DNA of 64,000 bases. It comes from Anadara kagoshimensis (taxonomy: Eukaryota > Mollusca > Bivalvia > Arcoida > Arcidae). How positions within the stretch are numbered: position 1 is the first letter of the stretch; each line of letters opens with the position of its first letter. Made by a program: the position numbers and the translations under genes. Positions 13,401 through 27,100 of this stretch are shown piece after piece. Where the stretch lies: NCBI GenBank assembly GCA_021292105.1, contig CM037857.1, forward strand, positions 42,649,464-42,713,463. Reading direction: 5' to 3'. Under the pieces are notes generated by a model. The model made no database searches, was not told the DNA's origin, and worked only from the letters and a program-made list of their open reading frames with translations.

Positions 13401-14583
13401 CAATGTTCATTGGTTTAAGACAGTGTCTGAAGGTAGAATCAATGTTCATTGGTTTAAGACAGTGTCTAAAGTTAGAATCAATGTTCATTAGTTTAAGACA
13501 GTGTCTGAAGTTAGAATCAATGTTCATTGGTTTAAGACAGTGTCTGAAGTAGAATAATGTTCATTGGTTTAAGACAGTATCTGAAGTTAGAATCAATGTT
13601 CATTGGTTTAAGACAGTGTCTGAAGTTAGAATCAATGTTCATTGGTTTAAGACAGTCTGAAGTTAGAATCAATGTTCATTGGTTTAAGACAGTGCCTGAA
13701 GTAGAATCAATGTTCATTGGTTTAAGACAGTATCTGAAGTTAGAATAATGTTCATTGGTTTAAGACAGTGTCTGAAGTAGAATCAATGTTCATTGGTTTA
13801 AGACAGTAAAGTTAGAATCAATGTTCATTGGTTTAAGACAGTATCTGAAGTAGAATAATGTTCATTGGTTTAAGACAGTATCTGAAGTTAGAATCAATGT
13901 TCATTGGTTTAAGACAGTGTCTGAAGTTAGAATCAATGTTCATTGGTTTAAGACAGTTCTGAAGTTAGAATAATGTTCATTGGTTTAAGACAGTCTGAAG
14001 TTAGAATCAATGTTCATTGGTTTAAGACAGTGTCTGAAGTTAGAATAATGTTCATTGGTTTAAGACAGTGTCTGAAGTTAGAATCAATGTTCATTGGTTT
14101 AAGACAGTGTCTGAAGTTAGAATCAATGTTCATTGGTTTAAGACAGTGTCTGAAGGTAGAATCAATGTTCATTGGTTTAAGACAGTGCCTGAAGTTAGAA
14201 TCAATGTTCATTGGTTTAAGACAGTGCCTGAAGTTAGAATCAATGTTCATTAGTTTAAGACAGTGTCTGAAGTTAGAATCAATGTTCATTGGTTTAAGAC
14301 AGTGTCTGAAGTTAGAATCAATGTTCATTCGTTTAAGACAGTGTCTGAGTTAGAATCAATGTTCATTGGTTTAAGACAGTGTCTGAAGGTAGAATCAATG
14401 TTCATTGGTTTAAGACAGTGCCTGAAGTTAGAATCAATGTTCATTGGTTTAAGACAGTGCCTGAAGTTAGAATCAATGTTCATTGGTTTAAGACAGTGTC
14501 TGAAGGTAGAATCAATGTTCATTGGTTTAAGACAGTAAAGTTAGAATCAATGTTCATTGGTTTAAGACAGTGCCTGAAGTTAG
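10425..14583. repeat. 39-bp minisatellite, more than 100 units
   Basis: The unit gaatcaatgttcattggttt + aagacagtgtctgaagtta is repeated with point variants. Recurrent shorter variants lack four bases (cagtaaagtta in place of cagtgtctgaagtta) or one to two bases near agaat(c)aatg. As 39 is a multiple of three and the unit has no stop in several frames, long open frames appear on both strands; they follow array phase rather than a gene. It ends about 310 bases before exon A. Confidence 0.95.
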
Positions 14584-14894
14584 GTGCTTTATATGCAAGT
14601 TCACATTGTATATATATTTGCAACAAATGATAAAGGACAGTAGTTTTCTCTGGGTACTCAGGTTTCCTTCATTATTCCAAAACTGACTGCCTTGATATAA
14701 GTGAAAGAATCATGACAGGGCACTCTATCCCACTCTACTCTGTATACAGTATATGTATCACTGTTATCAAGATTATCAGTGTTCAAAGTTTATATTGTAT
14801 AAAGGTTTTGTATGGACCTCTGATTTGCTATATTTGTTTAAATGGTATGTTTTTGCTTTTTTCATTATTATTTTATTTTATTTCTTTTTTTCAG
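14584..14894 (+). other. Sequence before exon A
   Basis: Holds a SINE-tail-like phrase (cttgatataagtgaaagaat near 14692) and a long T-rich tract (14850-14892) that serves as the polypyrimidine tract for exon A. The 5' non-coding exon is not in this stretch. Confidence 0.55.
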
Positions 14895-15198
14895 GTTAGC
14901 CCATTCAGACAAGTTTCAGTTATTCATTGTTTAGAGTAAGTAGAAGTTAGGATGGAAGAATTAGAAATTACAGTTCAGACAATTTTGCCTGGGTTGGAAG
15001 AACAAAGAAAACTGTCTATTTATATGTCAGAAAATCAAACAGTTGGTTCACTATTGAGGAAAGTTTGTAAGGAAAATGGAATACCGATGCAGTCAAGTTA
15101 CTGTTTACAGAATGCCAGTCACCAGGAGTTAAGATGGTCATCTACATTGAGGGATGCACTGGTGATGAGTGGTGCTGTGTTATACCTGTGTGATAAAT
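14895..15198 (+). CDS. ENTPD: Exon A: 5'UTR plus first coding exon, ELMO-RBD/ubiquitin-like domain
   Basis: A pyrimidine-rich acceptor (cag at 14892-14894) opens the exon. ATG at 14952 follows an in-frame TAA at 14937-14939, so the start is fixed. Translation gives 82 residues and one spare base before a strong donor (gtaagt at 15199), phase 1. The protein has a beta-grasp look: strand, PG turn, strand, a helix with VCKENGI, then YCLQNAS and a final SGAVLYL strand. The order and spacing recall the N-terminal Ras-binding ubiquitin-like domain of ELMO1-3 (VC helix, Y-x-LQ strand, G-x-x-L-x-L end). The phase-1 T joins CT at 30140 to make a serine codon, reading on into exon B. A 5' non-coding exon must lie further upstream; I could not place it. 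The alternative is that this exon belongs to another gene nested in or before this one. Confidence 0.7.
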
Positions 15199-18100
15199 GT
15201 AAGTACAGTCTAACTTGGGATAGCAACCACCTTGTCCCAACACCTTTTTAACCTGATTATTCCAATACCTTCTCTGAAGGTGCTGTGCCCAATAAGACCA
15301 ATTTGGTGATGATGTAAATTACCATTTATAGAAATAGATATATAGCTAATTGTTTATTGTAAAGATTTAGTCTAAATTTGATATATAGAAAGAAATACAT
15401 AGCTATTTAACATATTTAGTCTTTTTAGTGACCCAATTTTAACAAAGTACTGTAAACGTATTTATTTTTGGGTGTACTAATTTTCGCTTATTTTGCAGTT
15501 GTTTGTTTTGCACAAAAATTAAAAATGAGCGAAAGTTATATTAGGCTTATTGTGTTATAGTGCATAGTTCAAAAAGGTGAACATTTTAACTGTGCAGATA
15601 TGTCTAAATTTTCTATACAGCGCAAATAAATATACACGAAATTAAATACGTTTACAGTATGAGAATTATGTTTTATTTTTTAGCCAAGTCTTTTAAATTA
15701 TTAACCAAATTGAATAATATTTGGTATGGATCTTAGGTTAATGCAGATTTAAAATTGTGTCTGGCATGGCTATTCAAAATTCAGATGCATATTAGTATTA
15801 GTTCATCAATCAATAAAAGAGTCGTTGGGTCTCTTGATTGATTTGAGATTTGGCTTTGGTCAAAGGGAGATAACTGTTGTAGGTAATCAACAAGGTCTGG
15901 CCTAACATTTAGAGCAAGGACACTGCTGGAGATACAAAAACCAAACAAGACTTTTGGGTGGTCATATAGCCTATCTTGTGTTTTATCAGAAAAGTTTAGT
16001 CAAAAATAACGGAAATAAATTCAAACTTTAATGAAAAAAATTGTGATCTAAAACATACATGTATTTCATCAGTTTACCCCATGTTTGGGTATATATAAAG
16101 CAGTTTTATCACCATGGAAACATATCTATAAACTACAAACAAGAACAAAAATGTATTACAGTACATTGCAGAAATTTTAGCTTGAAAATTATATCAAGAT
16201 TTCTGTGATATCCAGGTAACAAAAGTAAAAAAATTGCCCCAAAAAATCATTGCATTTTTTCAATCATTAATATCAATAAAATGCTGACTGTGGGATTGGT
16301 ACTACCAGCATACAGGTATTGGACAATACAGTCAAACCTGCCAATAGAGCCACCATTTTACATGTACGAAGATAAACTGCTTTTGAAGACCACCAAAGGG
16401 AACAGAAAAAGTGGCCTTTATGAGCAGGTGACCCTTGAAATAACATGAATAAAGAGCTATTGGGATAAGATTGTACTGGCCTTTAAAAGCAGGTGTTCCT
16501 TATATAGAGGTTGAAATAACACGAATAAAGAGCTATTGGGATAAGATTGTACTGGCCTTTAAAAGCAGGTGTTCCTTATATAGAGGTTGAAATAACACGA
16601 ATAAAGAGCAATTGAGATAAGATTGTACTGGCCTTTAAAAGCAGGTGTTCCTGATATAGAGGTTGAAATAACACAAATAAAGAGCAATTGAGATAAGATT
16701 GTACTGGCCTTTAAAAGCAGGTGTTCCTGATATAGAGGTTGAAATAACACAAATAAAGAGCAATTGAGATAAGATTGTACTGGCCTTTAAAAGCAGGTGT
16801 TCCTGAAATAGAGGTTGAAATAACACGAATAAAGAGCTATTGAGATAAGATTGTACTGGCCTTTAAAAGCAGGTGTTCCTTATATAGAGGTTGAAATAAC
16901 ACGAATTAAAAGCTATTGAGATAAGATTGTACTGGCCTTTAAAAGCAGGTGTTCCTTATATAGAGGTTGAAATAACACGAATAAAGAGCAATTGAGATAA
17001 GATTGTACTGGCCTTTAAAAGCAGGTGTTCCTGATATAGAGGTTGAAATAACACGAATAAAGAGCAATTGAGATAAGATTGTACTGGCCTTTAAAAGCAG
17101 GTGTTCCTGAAATAGAGGTTGAAATAACACGAATAAAGAGCTATTGAGATAAGATTGTACTGGCCTTTAAAAGCAGGTGTTCCTTATATAGAGGTTGAAA
17201 TAACACGAATAAAGAGCTATTGAGATAAGTTTGTACTGGCCTTTAAAAGCAGGTGACCCTTATATAGAGGTTGAAATAACACGAATAAAGAGCTATTGAG
17301 ATAAGATTGTACTGGCCTTTAAAAGCAGGTATTCCTGAAATAGAGGTTGAAATAACACGAATAAAGAGCTATTGAGATAAGATTGTACTGGCCTTTAAAA
17401 GCAGGTGTTCCTGATATAGAGGTTGAAATAACACGAATAAAGAGCTATTGAGATAAGATTGTACTGGTCTTTAAAAGCAGGTGTTCCTGATATAGAGGTT
17501 GAAATAACACGAATAAAGAGCTATTGAGATAAGATTGTACTGGTCTTTAAAAGCAGGTGTTCCTGAAATAGAGGTTGAAATAACACGAATAAAGAGCTAT
17601 TGGGATAAGATTGTACTGGCCTTTAAAAGCAGGTGTTCCTGATATAGAGGTTGAAATAACATGAATAAAGAGCAATTGAGATAAGATTGTACTGGCCTTT
17701 AAATGCAGGTGTTCCTGATATAGAGGTTGAAATAACACGAATAAAGAGCAATTGAGATAAGATTGTACTAGCCTTTAAAAGCAGGTGTTCCTGATATAGA
17801 GGTTGAAATAACACGAATAAAGAGCTATTGGGATAAGATTTTACTAGCCTTTATGAGCAGGTGACCCGTATATAGAGATTGAAATAACATGAATAAAGAG
17901 CAATTGAGATAAGATTGTACTGGTCTTTAAAAGCAGGTGTTCCTGAAATAGAGGTTGAAATAACACGAATAAAGAGCAATTGAGATAAGATTGTACTGGC
18001 CTTTAAATGCAGGTGTTCCTGATATAGAGGTTGAAATAACACGAATAAAGAGCAATTTAGATAAGATTGTACTAGCCTTTAAAAGCAGGTGTTCCTGATA

Positions 18101-21100
18101 TAGAGGTTGAAATAACACGAATAAAGAGCTATTGGGATAAGATTGTACTGGCCTTTAAAAGCAGGTGTTCCTGATATAGAGGTTGAAATAACACGAATAA
18201 AGAGCAATTGAGATAAGATTGTACTGGCCTTTAAAAGCAGGTGTTCCTGATATAGAGGTTGAAATAACACGAATAAAGAGCTATTGGGATAAGATTGTAC
18301 TAGCCTTTATGAGCAGGTGTTCCTTATATAGAGGTTGAAATAACACGAATAAAGATCGGCAATTGAGATAAGATTGTACTAGCCTTTAAAAGCAGGTGTT
18401 CCTGATATAGAGGTTGAAATAACACGAATAAAGAGCTATTGGGATAAGATTGTACTGGCCTTTAAAAGCAGGTGTTCCTGATATAGAGGTTGAAATAACA
18501 CGAATAAAGAGCTATTGGGATAAGATTGTACTAGCCTTTATGAGCAGGTGTTCCTTATATAGAGGTTGAAATAACACGAATAAAGAGCAATTGAGATAAG
18601 ATTGTACTGGTCTTTAAAAGCAGGTGTTCCTGATATAGAGGTTGAAATAACATGAATAAAGAGCTATTGGGATAAGATTGTACTGGCCTTTAAAAGCAGG
18701 TGTTCCTGATATAGAGGTTGAAATAACACGAATAAAGAGCAATTGAGATAAGATTGTACTGGCCTTTAAAAGCAGGTGTTCCTGATATAGAGGTTGAAAT
18801 AACACGAATAAAGAGCTATTGAGATAAGATTGTACTGGCCTTTAAAAGCAGGTGTTCCTGATATAGAGGTTGAAATAACACGAATAAAGAGCAATTGAGA
18901 TAAGATTGTACTGGCCTTTAAAAGCAGGTGTTCCTGATATAGAGGTTGAAATAACACGAATAAAGAGCTATTGAGATAAGATTGTACTGGCCTTTAAAAG
19001 CAGGTGTTCCTGATATAGCGGTTGAAATAACACAAATAAAGAGCTATTGAGATAAGATTGTACTGGCCTTTAAAAGCAGGTGTTCCTGATATAGAGGTTG
19101 AAATAACACGAATAAAGAGCTATTGAGATAAGATTGTACTGGCCTTTAAAAGCAGGTGTTCCTGATATAGAGGTTGCCTTTAAGATAGGTTTGACTTTAC
19201 ATTATTTGGAACCAATTTATTTGAATATTTTGTGGTAAACAATCCTTTTTATGGATTGAAAGAACATTAATTAGTCTGGGTTTTTTTCAACTTTTCATTA
19301 TGCTAGCAGTCATGTCATTATATTCTGTATCGTGTGCAGTGCACGTAGATTTAGACTCAATAGATGATAATTATAATTAGATCATATTTATTTATATTTA
19401 TTGTGTAATATGGATAATTTTAGCTAAAGACCATGAGTGTATTTTCTGTCCGGCATGAATAAATTTTATCTACCGGTAAAATATTGAGTTTATTTTCCGA
19501 TGTCTAACTTGATAATTCAGTCTGTTAAAGAGTTATAGCAACAATAGCAAAGATTGCACAAAATCAATAAATATCGTTATGTTAAGATCTAGTGATGATC
19601 ATCACGAGGCCATCCATGCTGCTATAGACAAACAACATTGACCTGTGAGTTTTACCTTTAATTAAAATAATTTATTATGAACCAGAATATTCATGTATGG
19701 GGAACACTGGTGTTTATTTTGTCTACATTGTAGCAAACATGCATTGTTTATTTGAACTGCAAATCCTAACAATACCTTTGTATTAGATGGATCAATTTAT
19801 ATTATTATTCCTAATGCAAGGTCAAGCGGACAGGTCAATGTTGTTTCCCTATACAAATAAATCTGGTAATTCTTATTTTTAATTCCGCTTGTGGTTGAAA
19901 TGAGATATTTATAACCAGAAAATAAAGAGAATTTTGGAATCAATACAAATTACAACTATTATGTCACTATACAAACTTTAAATGGAGTTCATTGTCCATG
20001 TGTCTGTAAAAATGTAACTCACAATAAACAATTTCCAAGTTTTATTTTACATGAACATGATGAAGGTTGTTTTCATGGTTCCCACACATCAGGGGATTGA
20101 AAGTCAGGGAATTTTTATTTTTTTCAAGGTTAGGGAATTTGAAAAATTATAAAATGTCGGGGATTTTGTATTTCTCAAGAGTTATGACCCTTTGAAATTA
20201 TAATCATCTTGTTTCTTATCTGGTCTACTCTTCCCATACTACTGAAGAGGACATGTTATGGACTAGTGCCTTAGTTTTTGTTTCTCGTTTCACATATTGT
20301 ATGTCTCTTGGTACTTTGCTAACTGTTTATTAACTGTCTAATGGCAAAAATATAAACAGGTGTATCTTGTTGCACCTAGCAGCATTCTTGTTTTGATGTG
20401 CGTTAGAATGTCAAGGATAAATGGAATTCTGTCAGAGAATTTTCAGGGAATTTTGAACAAAGACAAGTGTGGGAACTATGGTATTACTATGAAAGAATTT
20501 TACAGGGCTATGATTGGTTGGTTGAATGTTTCAGCAATTTTTCAGCTATTCGCTATGAACTATTTTATTAATCTCTATGGATTACATGTGACCTATGAGT
20601 GCATGTGAAGTCCAGTGTGTTTTATGGTCTGCCTTGTACTAGCGCACACTCAGGGCAACTTTAAAGTGCAAGCTCACAGAGTCAGTACGCCACAGACAAG
20701 CTTACCACTCCCCCAGTCCATTATACTGATACCAGGTAAACCAGTAAAGGCCAACTGCAAGGAAAATTCACTTTCCCACATGTGTTCTGAGCGGGACTCA
20801 AACTCACAGCCATGAGAGACCTACAGGGCTATGAGTGTCAGATCAGTTTTTCTGAGTCATCCAGTATTGTTTTATGTTTGTTGTTGTGTTAGTTGTTGCC
20901 AAGTACATGTACATGTTTTATCCCCCACTTTTGGAAGAAAGAGAGGATATTAAATTCGAAGTTCTGTCAGTCCTTCTGTCCATCCAGTCACTTCTTGTCC
21001 ATAACAATTCTCCAAAACTGTGAAGCATTTTTTTTTTTACAACACTTCTGTCAACCCTTCCTTCCGTCCAAAACATCAGCATTAATAGGAGATAGGCATA

Positions 21101-24100
21101 TCAATAAACTAAACTAAGTTGGTTTGCTCATTTACCAGGAGTTACGTCCCTTTGAACATAAGTGCAAATCACAAAAAGTACTAAACATACTGATGGAAAT
21201 TCACTAAATTTGGGGTTTTGTGTTGTTTTTTAATTTTAGTTTTATATGTTCTAATAAATTAAATATCCCTGTGTTTTACAGCAATTCAGTTAAATTATTG
21301 GTATAGGCAAACAACATTGACCTGTCCGCTTGACCTTTAATTGAAATATTTATTATGAATGAGTATACATGTATATTATAAGTTGTACAGGGCTTTGGCA
21401 GGTTACACGGCCCCATGTACCCCGTCAAAGATTTATGTACCCTGAGCCGCAGGCGAAGGGTACATTCATCTTTGACGGGGTACATGGGGCCGTGTAACCT
21501 GCCAAAGCCCTGTATAACGTTTTTGTCACCCTTCAAAGCGTTACCAGTTGGATCTTTTTAACTTCCATTTCGTATTTTGTGTGACTTGCGTACGCGATCG
21601 CCATGTTTGTTTACTGTAACTAGACGTCAGCGTTGTACGAGTTACTTCCCTTTTACCGCTAAATGTCGCGTGCGTCCATGTACCCCGGCAGATTTCCGAA
21701 CATAGTTCCATGTACCCCGGCAAGTTAATTAATCGCTATGCGAGAAATTTCTTTGAAGGGTGACAAATATATATATATAATATATATATATATATATCAA
21801 GGGAAACTTATTTATTTTGTTTACATAATGAGAAACACTAACCACAAACACTGTGTATGTATGAACTGTGAGTTCTAATACTACCCATGTAATGGGTGGA
21901 TTCTCCTTTAAGAATATTTTTAATGAAATGTCAAGCTGACAGGTCAATGTTTGCCTATATAATTAAGGGTTTTATCAGTAATATAAAAAATAACCACCAG
22001 AAGAAACAAATTTTTGTACTTTCATTACCAGTTGTTTTGAATGAGGTATCAACTATGTTCACTCTTGAAGGGACCATGGTGCTTTTGATCCAATATTTTG
22101 CCAAATGACCCCATTATTAAAGCCATAGTGGGCCTGATAATTAACATGACACAAATGCAATAATATTGGTGTTGTGTTGTTTGAGAGGAATGATTTTGAA
22201 AACGGACTCCTAAAAAATCCTTAGATTCAACAATGTATCAAAGATTTTTTTTTGATGCATTACTTAAACACAGTTTTACTAAATATACTAAAAGTGTACC
22301 AGTACAAATGTTAGATTCTCCATAGACTTTAGAAATTAAAACGATACTATTATATTAATAATTGATAACTGAAGCTAGTCAAGGTGATATGCTGATAAAG
22401 TCTACCTATGATCATGCAATATTGATTTTTACGACTGGAGAACTCAGGTGATGATAATATTACACTGACACAATAAACATGATAAAATATAAATATAATT
22501 CTATTTTTTATATAAAAATCACTAGATTGTTCAATACTTAAAATCACTGCAAAATCCAGGAGATTGTTCAATAATAAAATTCATTACAAAAACTACTAGA
22601 TTGTTCAAATACTAAAATTATTACAACAATACCAAAATTCATTACAAAAAACATTAGATTGTTCAATACTAAAATTCATTACAACAATACCAAAATTCAT
22701 TACAAAAAACATTAGATTGTTCAATACTAAAATTCATTACAAAAACTACTAGATTGTTCAATACCAAAATTCATTACAACAATACCAAATTCATTACAAA
22801 AACATTAGATTGTTCAATACTAAAATTCATTACAACAATACCAAAATTCATTACAAAAAACATTAGATTGTTCAACACTAAAATTCATTACAAAAGCCAC
22901 TATATTGTTCAAATACTAAAATTCATTACAAAAACTACTAGATTGTTCAATACCAAAATTCATTACAACAATACCAAAATTCATTACAAAAAACATTAGA
23001 TTGTTCAACACTAAAATTCATTACAACAATACCAAAATTCATTACAAAAAACATTAGATTGTTCAACACTAAAATTCATTACAACAATACCAAAATTCAT
23101 TACAAAAAACATTAGATTGTTCAACACTAAAATTCATTACAAAAGCCACTATATTGTTCAAATACTAAAATTCATTACAAAAACATTAGATTGTTCAATA
23201 CTAAAATTCATTACAACAATACCAAAATTCATTACAAAAAACATTAGATTGTTCAATACTAAAATTCATTACAAAAACTACTAGATTGTTCAATACCAAA
23301 ATTCATTACAACAATACCAAATTCATTACAAAAACATTAGATTGTTCAATACTAAAATTCATTACAACAATACCAAAATTCATTACAAAAAACATTAGAT
23401 TGTTCAACACTAAAATTCATTACAAAAGCCACTATATTGTTCAAATACTAAAATTCATTACAAAAACTACTAGATTGTTCAATACCAAAATTCATTACAA
23501 CAATACCAAAATTCATTACAAAAACATTAGATTGTTCAACACTAAAATTCATTACAAAAGCCACTATATTGTTCAATACTAAAATTCATTACAAAAACTA
23601 CTAGATTGTTCAATACCAAAATTCATTACAACAATACCAAATTCATTACAAAAACATTAGATTGTTCAATACTAAAATTCATTACAACAATACCAAAATT
23701 CATTACAAAAAACATTAGATTGTTCAATACTAAAATTCATTACAACAATACCAAATTCATTACAAAAACATTAGATTGTTCAATACTAAAATTCATTATA
23801 AAAACTACTAAATTGTTCAATACCAAAATTCATTACAACAATACCAAATTCATTACAAAAACATTAGATTGTTCAATACCAAAATTCATTACAACAATAC
23901 CAAATTCATTACAAAAACATTAGATTGTTCAATACTAAAATTCATTACAACAATACCAAAATTCATTACAAAAAACATTAGATTGTTCAATACTAAAATT
24001 CATTATAAAAACTACTAAATTGTTCAATACTAAAATTCATTACAACAATACCAAAATTCATTACAAAAAACATTAGATTGTTCAACACTAAAATTCATTA

Positions 24101-27100
24101 TAAAACTACTAAATTGTTCAATACTAAAATTCATTACAACAATACCAAAATTCATTACAAAAAACATTAGATTGTTCAATACTAAAATTCATTATAAAAA
24201 CTACTAAATTGTTCAATACTAAAATTCATTACAACAATACCAAAATTCATTACAAAAAACATTAGATTGTTCAATACTGACATTCATTATAAAAACTACT
24301 AAATTGTTCAATACTAAAATTCATTATAAAAACTACTAAATTGTTCAATACTAAAATTCATTACAACAATACCAAAATTCATTACAAAAACTACTACAGT
24401 CCAACCTTCCTTAAAGGCCACCTCTATATAAGGGCCACCTGCTTATAAAGGCCAGTAGAATTATATCCCATTTGTTCTTTATTCATATTATTTGAACCCA
24501 TAAAGGCCAGTTCTACTGGTTCCTTTGAGTGGCCTTTATAGATAGGTTTGACTGTAGATTGTTCAATACTAAAATTCATTACAAAAACTACAAGATTGCT
24601 CAACACTAAAATTCATTACAAAAGCCACAAGATTGCTCAATACCAAAATTCATTACAAAAGCCACAAGATTGCTCAATACCAAAATTCATTACAAAAGCC
24701 ACAAGATTGCTCAATACCAAAATTCATTACAAAAGCCACAAGATTGCTCAATACTAAAATTCATTACAAAAGCCACAAGATTGCTCAATACTAAAATTCA
24801 TTACAAAAGCTACTAGATTGCTCAATACCAAATTCATTACAAAAGCCACAAGATTGCTCAATACTAAAATTCATTACAAAAGCCACAAGATTGCTCAATA
24901 CTAAAATTCATTACAAAAGCTACTAGATTGTTCAATACCAAATTCATTACAAAAGCTACTAGATTGTTCAATACCAAATTCATTACAAAAGCTACTAGAT
25001 TGTTCAATACCAAATTCATTACAAAAGCCACAAGATTGCTCAATACTAAAATTCATTACAAAAGCTACTAGATTGTTCAATACCAAAATTCATTACAAAA
25101 GCTACTAGATTGCTCAATACCAAAATTCATTACAAAAGCTACTAGATTGTTCAATACCAAATTCATTACAAAAGCTACTAGATTGCTCAATACCAAAATT
25201 CATTACAAAAGCCACAAGATTGCTCAATACTAAAATTCATTACAAAAGCTACTAGATTGTTCAATACCAAAATTCATTACAAAAGCTACTAGATTGTTCA
25301 ATACCAAATTCATTACAAAAGCCACAAGATTGCTCAATACTAAAATTCATTACAAAAGCTACTAGATTGTTCAATACCAAAATTCATTACAAAAGCTACT
25401 AGATTGCTCAATACCAAAATTCATTACAAAAGCTACTAGATTGTTCAATACCAAAATTCATTACAAAAGCCACAAGATTGCTCAATACTAAAATTCATTA
25501 CAAAAGCTACTAGATTGTTCAATACCAAAATTCATTACAAAAGCTACTAGATTGTTCAATACCAAATTCATTACAAAAGCCACAAGATTGCTCAATACTA
25601 AAATTCATTACAAAAGCTACTAGATTGTTCAATACCAAAATTCATTACAAAAGCTACTAGATTGTTCAATACCAAAATTCATTACAAAAGCTACTAGATT
25701 GCTCAATACTAAAATTCATTACAAAAGCTACTAGATTGCTCAATACCAAATTCATTACAAAAGCCACAAGATTGCTCAATACTAAAATTCATTACAAAAG
25801 CCACAAGATTGCTCAATACTAAAATTCATTACAAAAGCTACTAGATTGTTCAATACCAAATTCATTACAAAAGCTACTAGATTGTTCAATACCAAAATTC
25901 ATTACAAAAGCTACTAGATTGCTCAATACCAAAATTCATTACAAAAGCTACTAGATTGTTCAATACCAAATTCATTACAAAAGCTACTAGATTGCTCAAT
26001 ACCAAAATTCATTACAAAAGCCACAAGATTGCTCAATACCAAAATTCATTACAAAAGCCACAAGATTGCTCAATACTAAAATTCATTACAAAAGCTACTA
26101 GATTGCTCAATACCAAAATTCATTACAAAAGCTACTAGATTGCTCAATACCAAAATTCATTACAAAAGCTACTAGATTGTTCATTACCAAGATTCATTAC
26201 ATAAGGATTAGCTCTGAAAAATGTGATAAATGGCTTCTCATTAACCAAAGGGCTCGTCATAATCAAATTCCATATACAGAATCAGAAGACTCAAATAAAA
26301 ATTGCTTTCATTTTGGCTAATGCTCACTAGGTGAGCGATACAGGCCCTATTGTTTTCTTAAAATATTTTGTTGAAATGTTTAAGGTAGTCACTATTTATC
26401 AGGTGAGCATATCAGGCCCAATGGGTTTCTTTTTTATGTATGTGATAGTAGTTAACTCAACTGGCAATAGCTTATGGGAGGCAAAGGTTGTGTTCATGCA
26501 TCCATGCATAAACTTTAATCCTTTTCTCTGAAACTGCTGAGGTAATTGAAACCAAATTTAGTGTTGAAAGTCCTCAGATGGTGTAGACTAAAGTTTGCAC
26601 AATGCGACCCCATCAGACATCCCAGATGGTCGCCATTACTTCAAATAGCAAAAATGCAAAAGTAGCCATTGTGCATTGAATTTTCAACTAATTTTGTTGT
26701 GGCCAATAAACTAGAGTAACATTAATAAACAGTACAAAAATACTAAGTTGTAATGTGTGGTTAATTATGTCAGTTATAAATCTGCAATAATCAGTATGAT
26801 CTTTTTTATTTTAGCTGAAGATGGGACAACTACAAAAATGCCAAGTTGTAATGTGTGGTTAATTATGTCAGTTATAAATCTGCAATAATCAGTATGATCT
26901 TTTTAGCTCACCTGAGCCAAAGGCTCAGATGAGCTATTGCAATCTATCACCGTCCGTCGTCCGTCGTGTGTAAACTTTACATTTTAATCTTCTCCTCCAA
27001 AACTACTGGGCCATATTTGATGAAACTTGGTGAATATCATGCCTGGGTAACAGCCTTTCAAAATTGTGTTCGGGGTTTGGCCACGCCCAACAAGATGGCC

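Larger units (their letters stand above)
19198..22530. other. Intron A continued, repeat remnants
   Basis: Besides the two MITE-E copies it includes a segment at 20330-20470 related to 50335-50490 (ggcaaaaat...gtatcttg...acctagc) and a tatcccccac element end at 20917-21110. The frame at 20360-20608 lies in the dispersed repeat and is not a gene. Confidence 0.5.

Noticed and set aside
10425-14583. Long repeat proteins on both strands
   Set aside because: Frames exist because the 39-bp unit is a multiple of three; 35-bp and other off-length units break every frame, and both strands are equally open.
16559-18957. Series of identical 63-residue minus-strand frames
   Set aside because: Each repeats every 76 bases as the array does and overlaps the next; it is a product of the MITE-derived satellite.
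20360-20608. 82-residue frame with hydrophobic patches
   Set aside because: Much of it is a dispersed repeat also found near 50340-50490, with no splice or motif support.
22754-26138. Lysine/asparagine-rich repeat frames (FNTKIHY type)
   Set aside because: They follow the AT-rich array units and break at each off-length unit.
10425-26195. CRISPR-like arrays
   Set aside because: Units abut without unique spacers, and the context is animal nuclear DNA.
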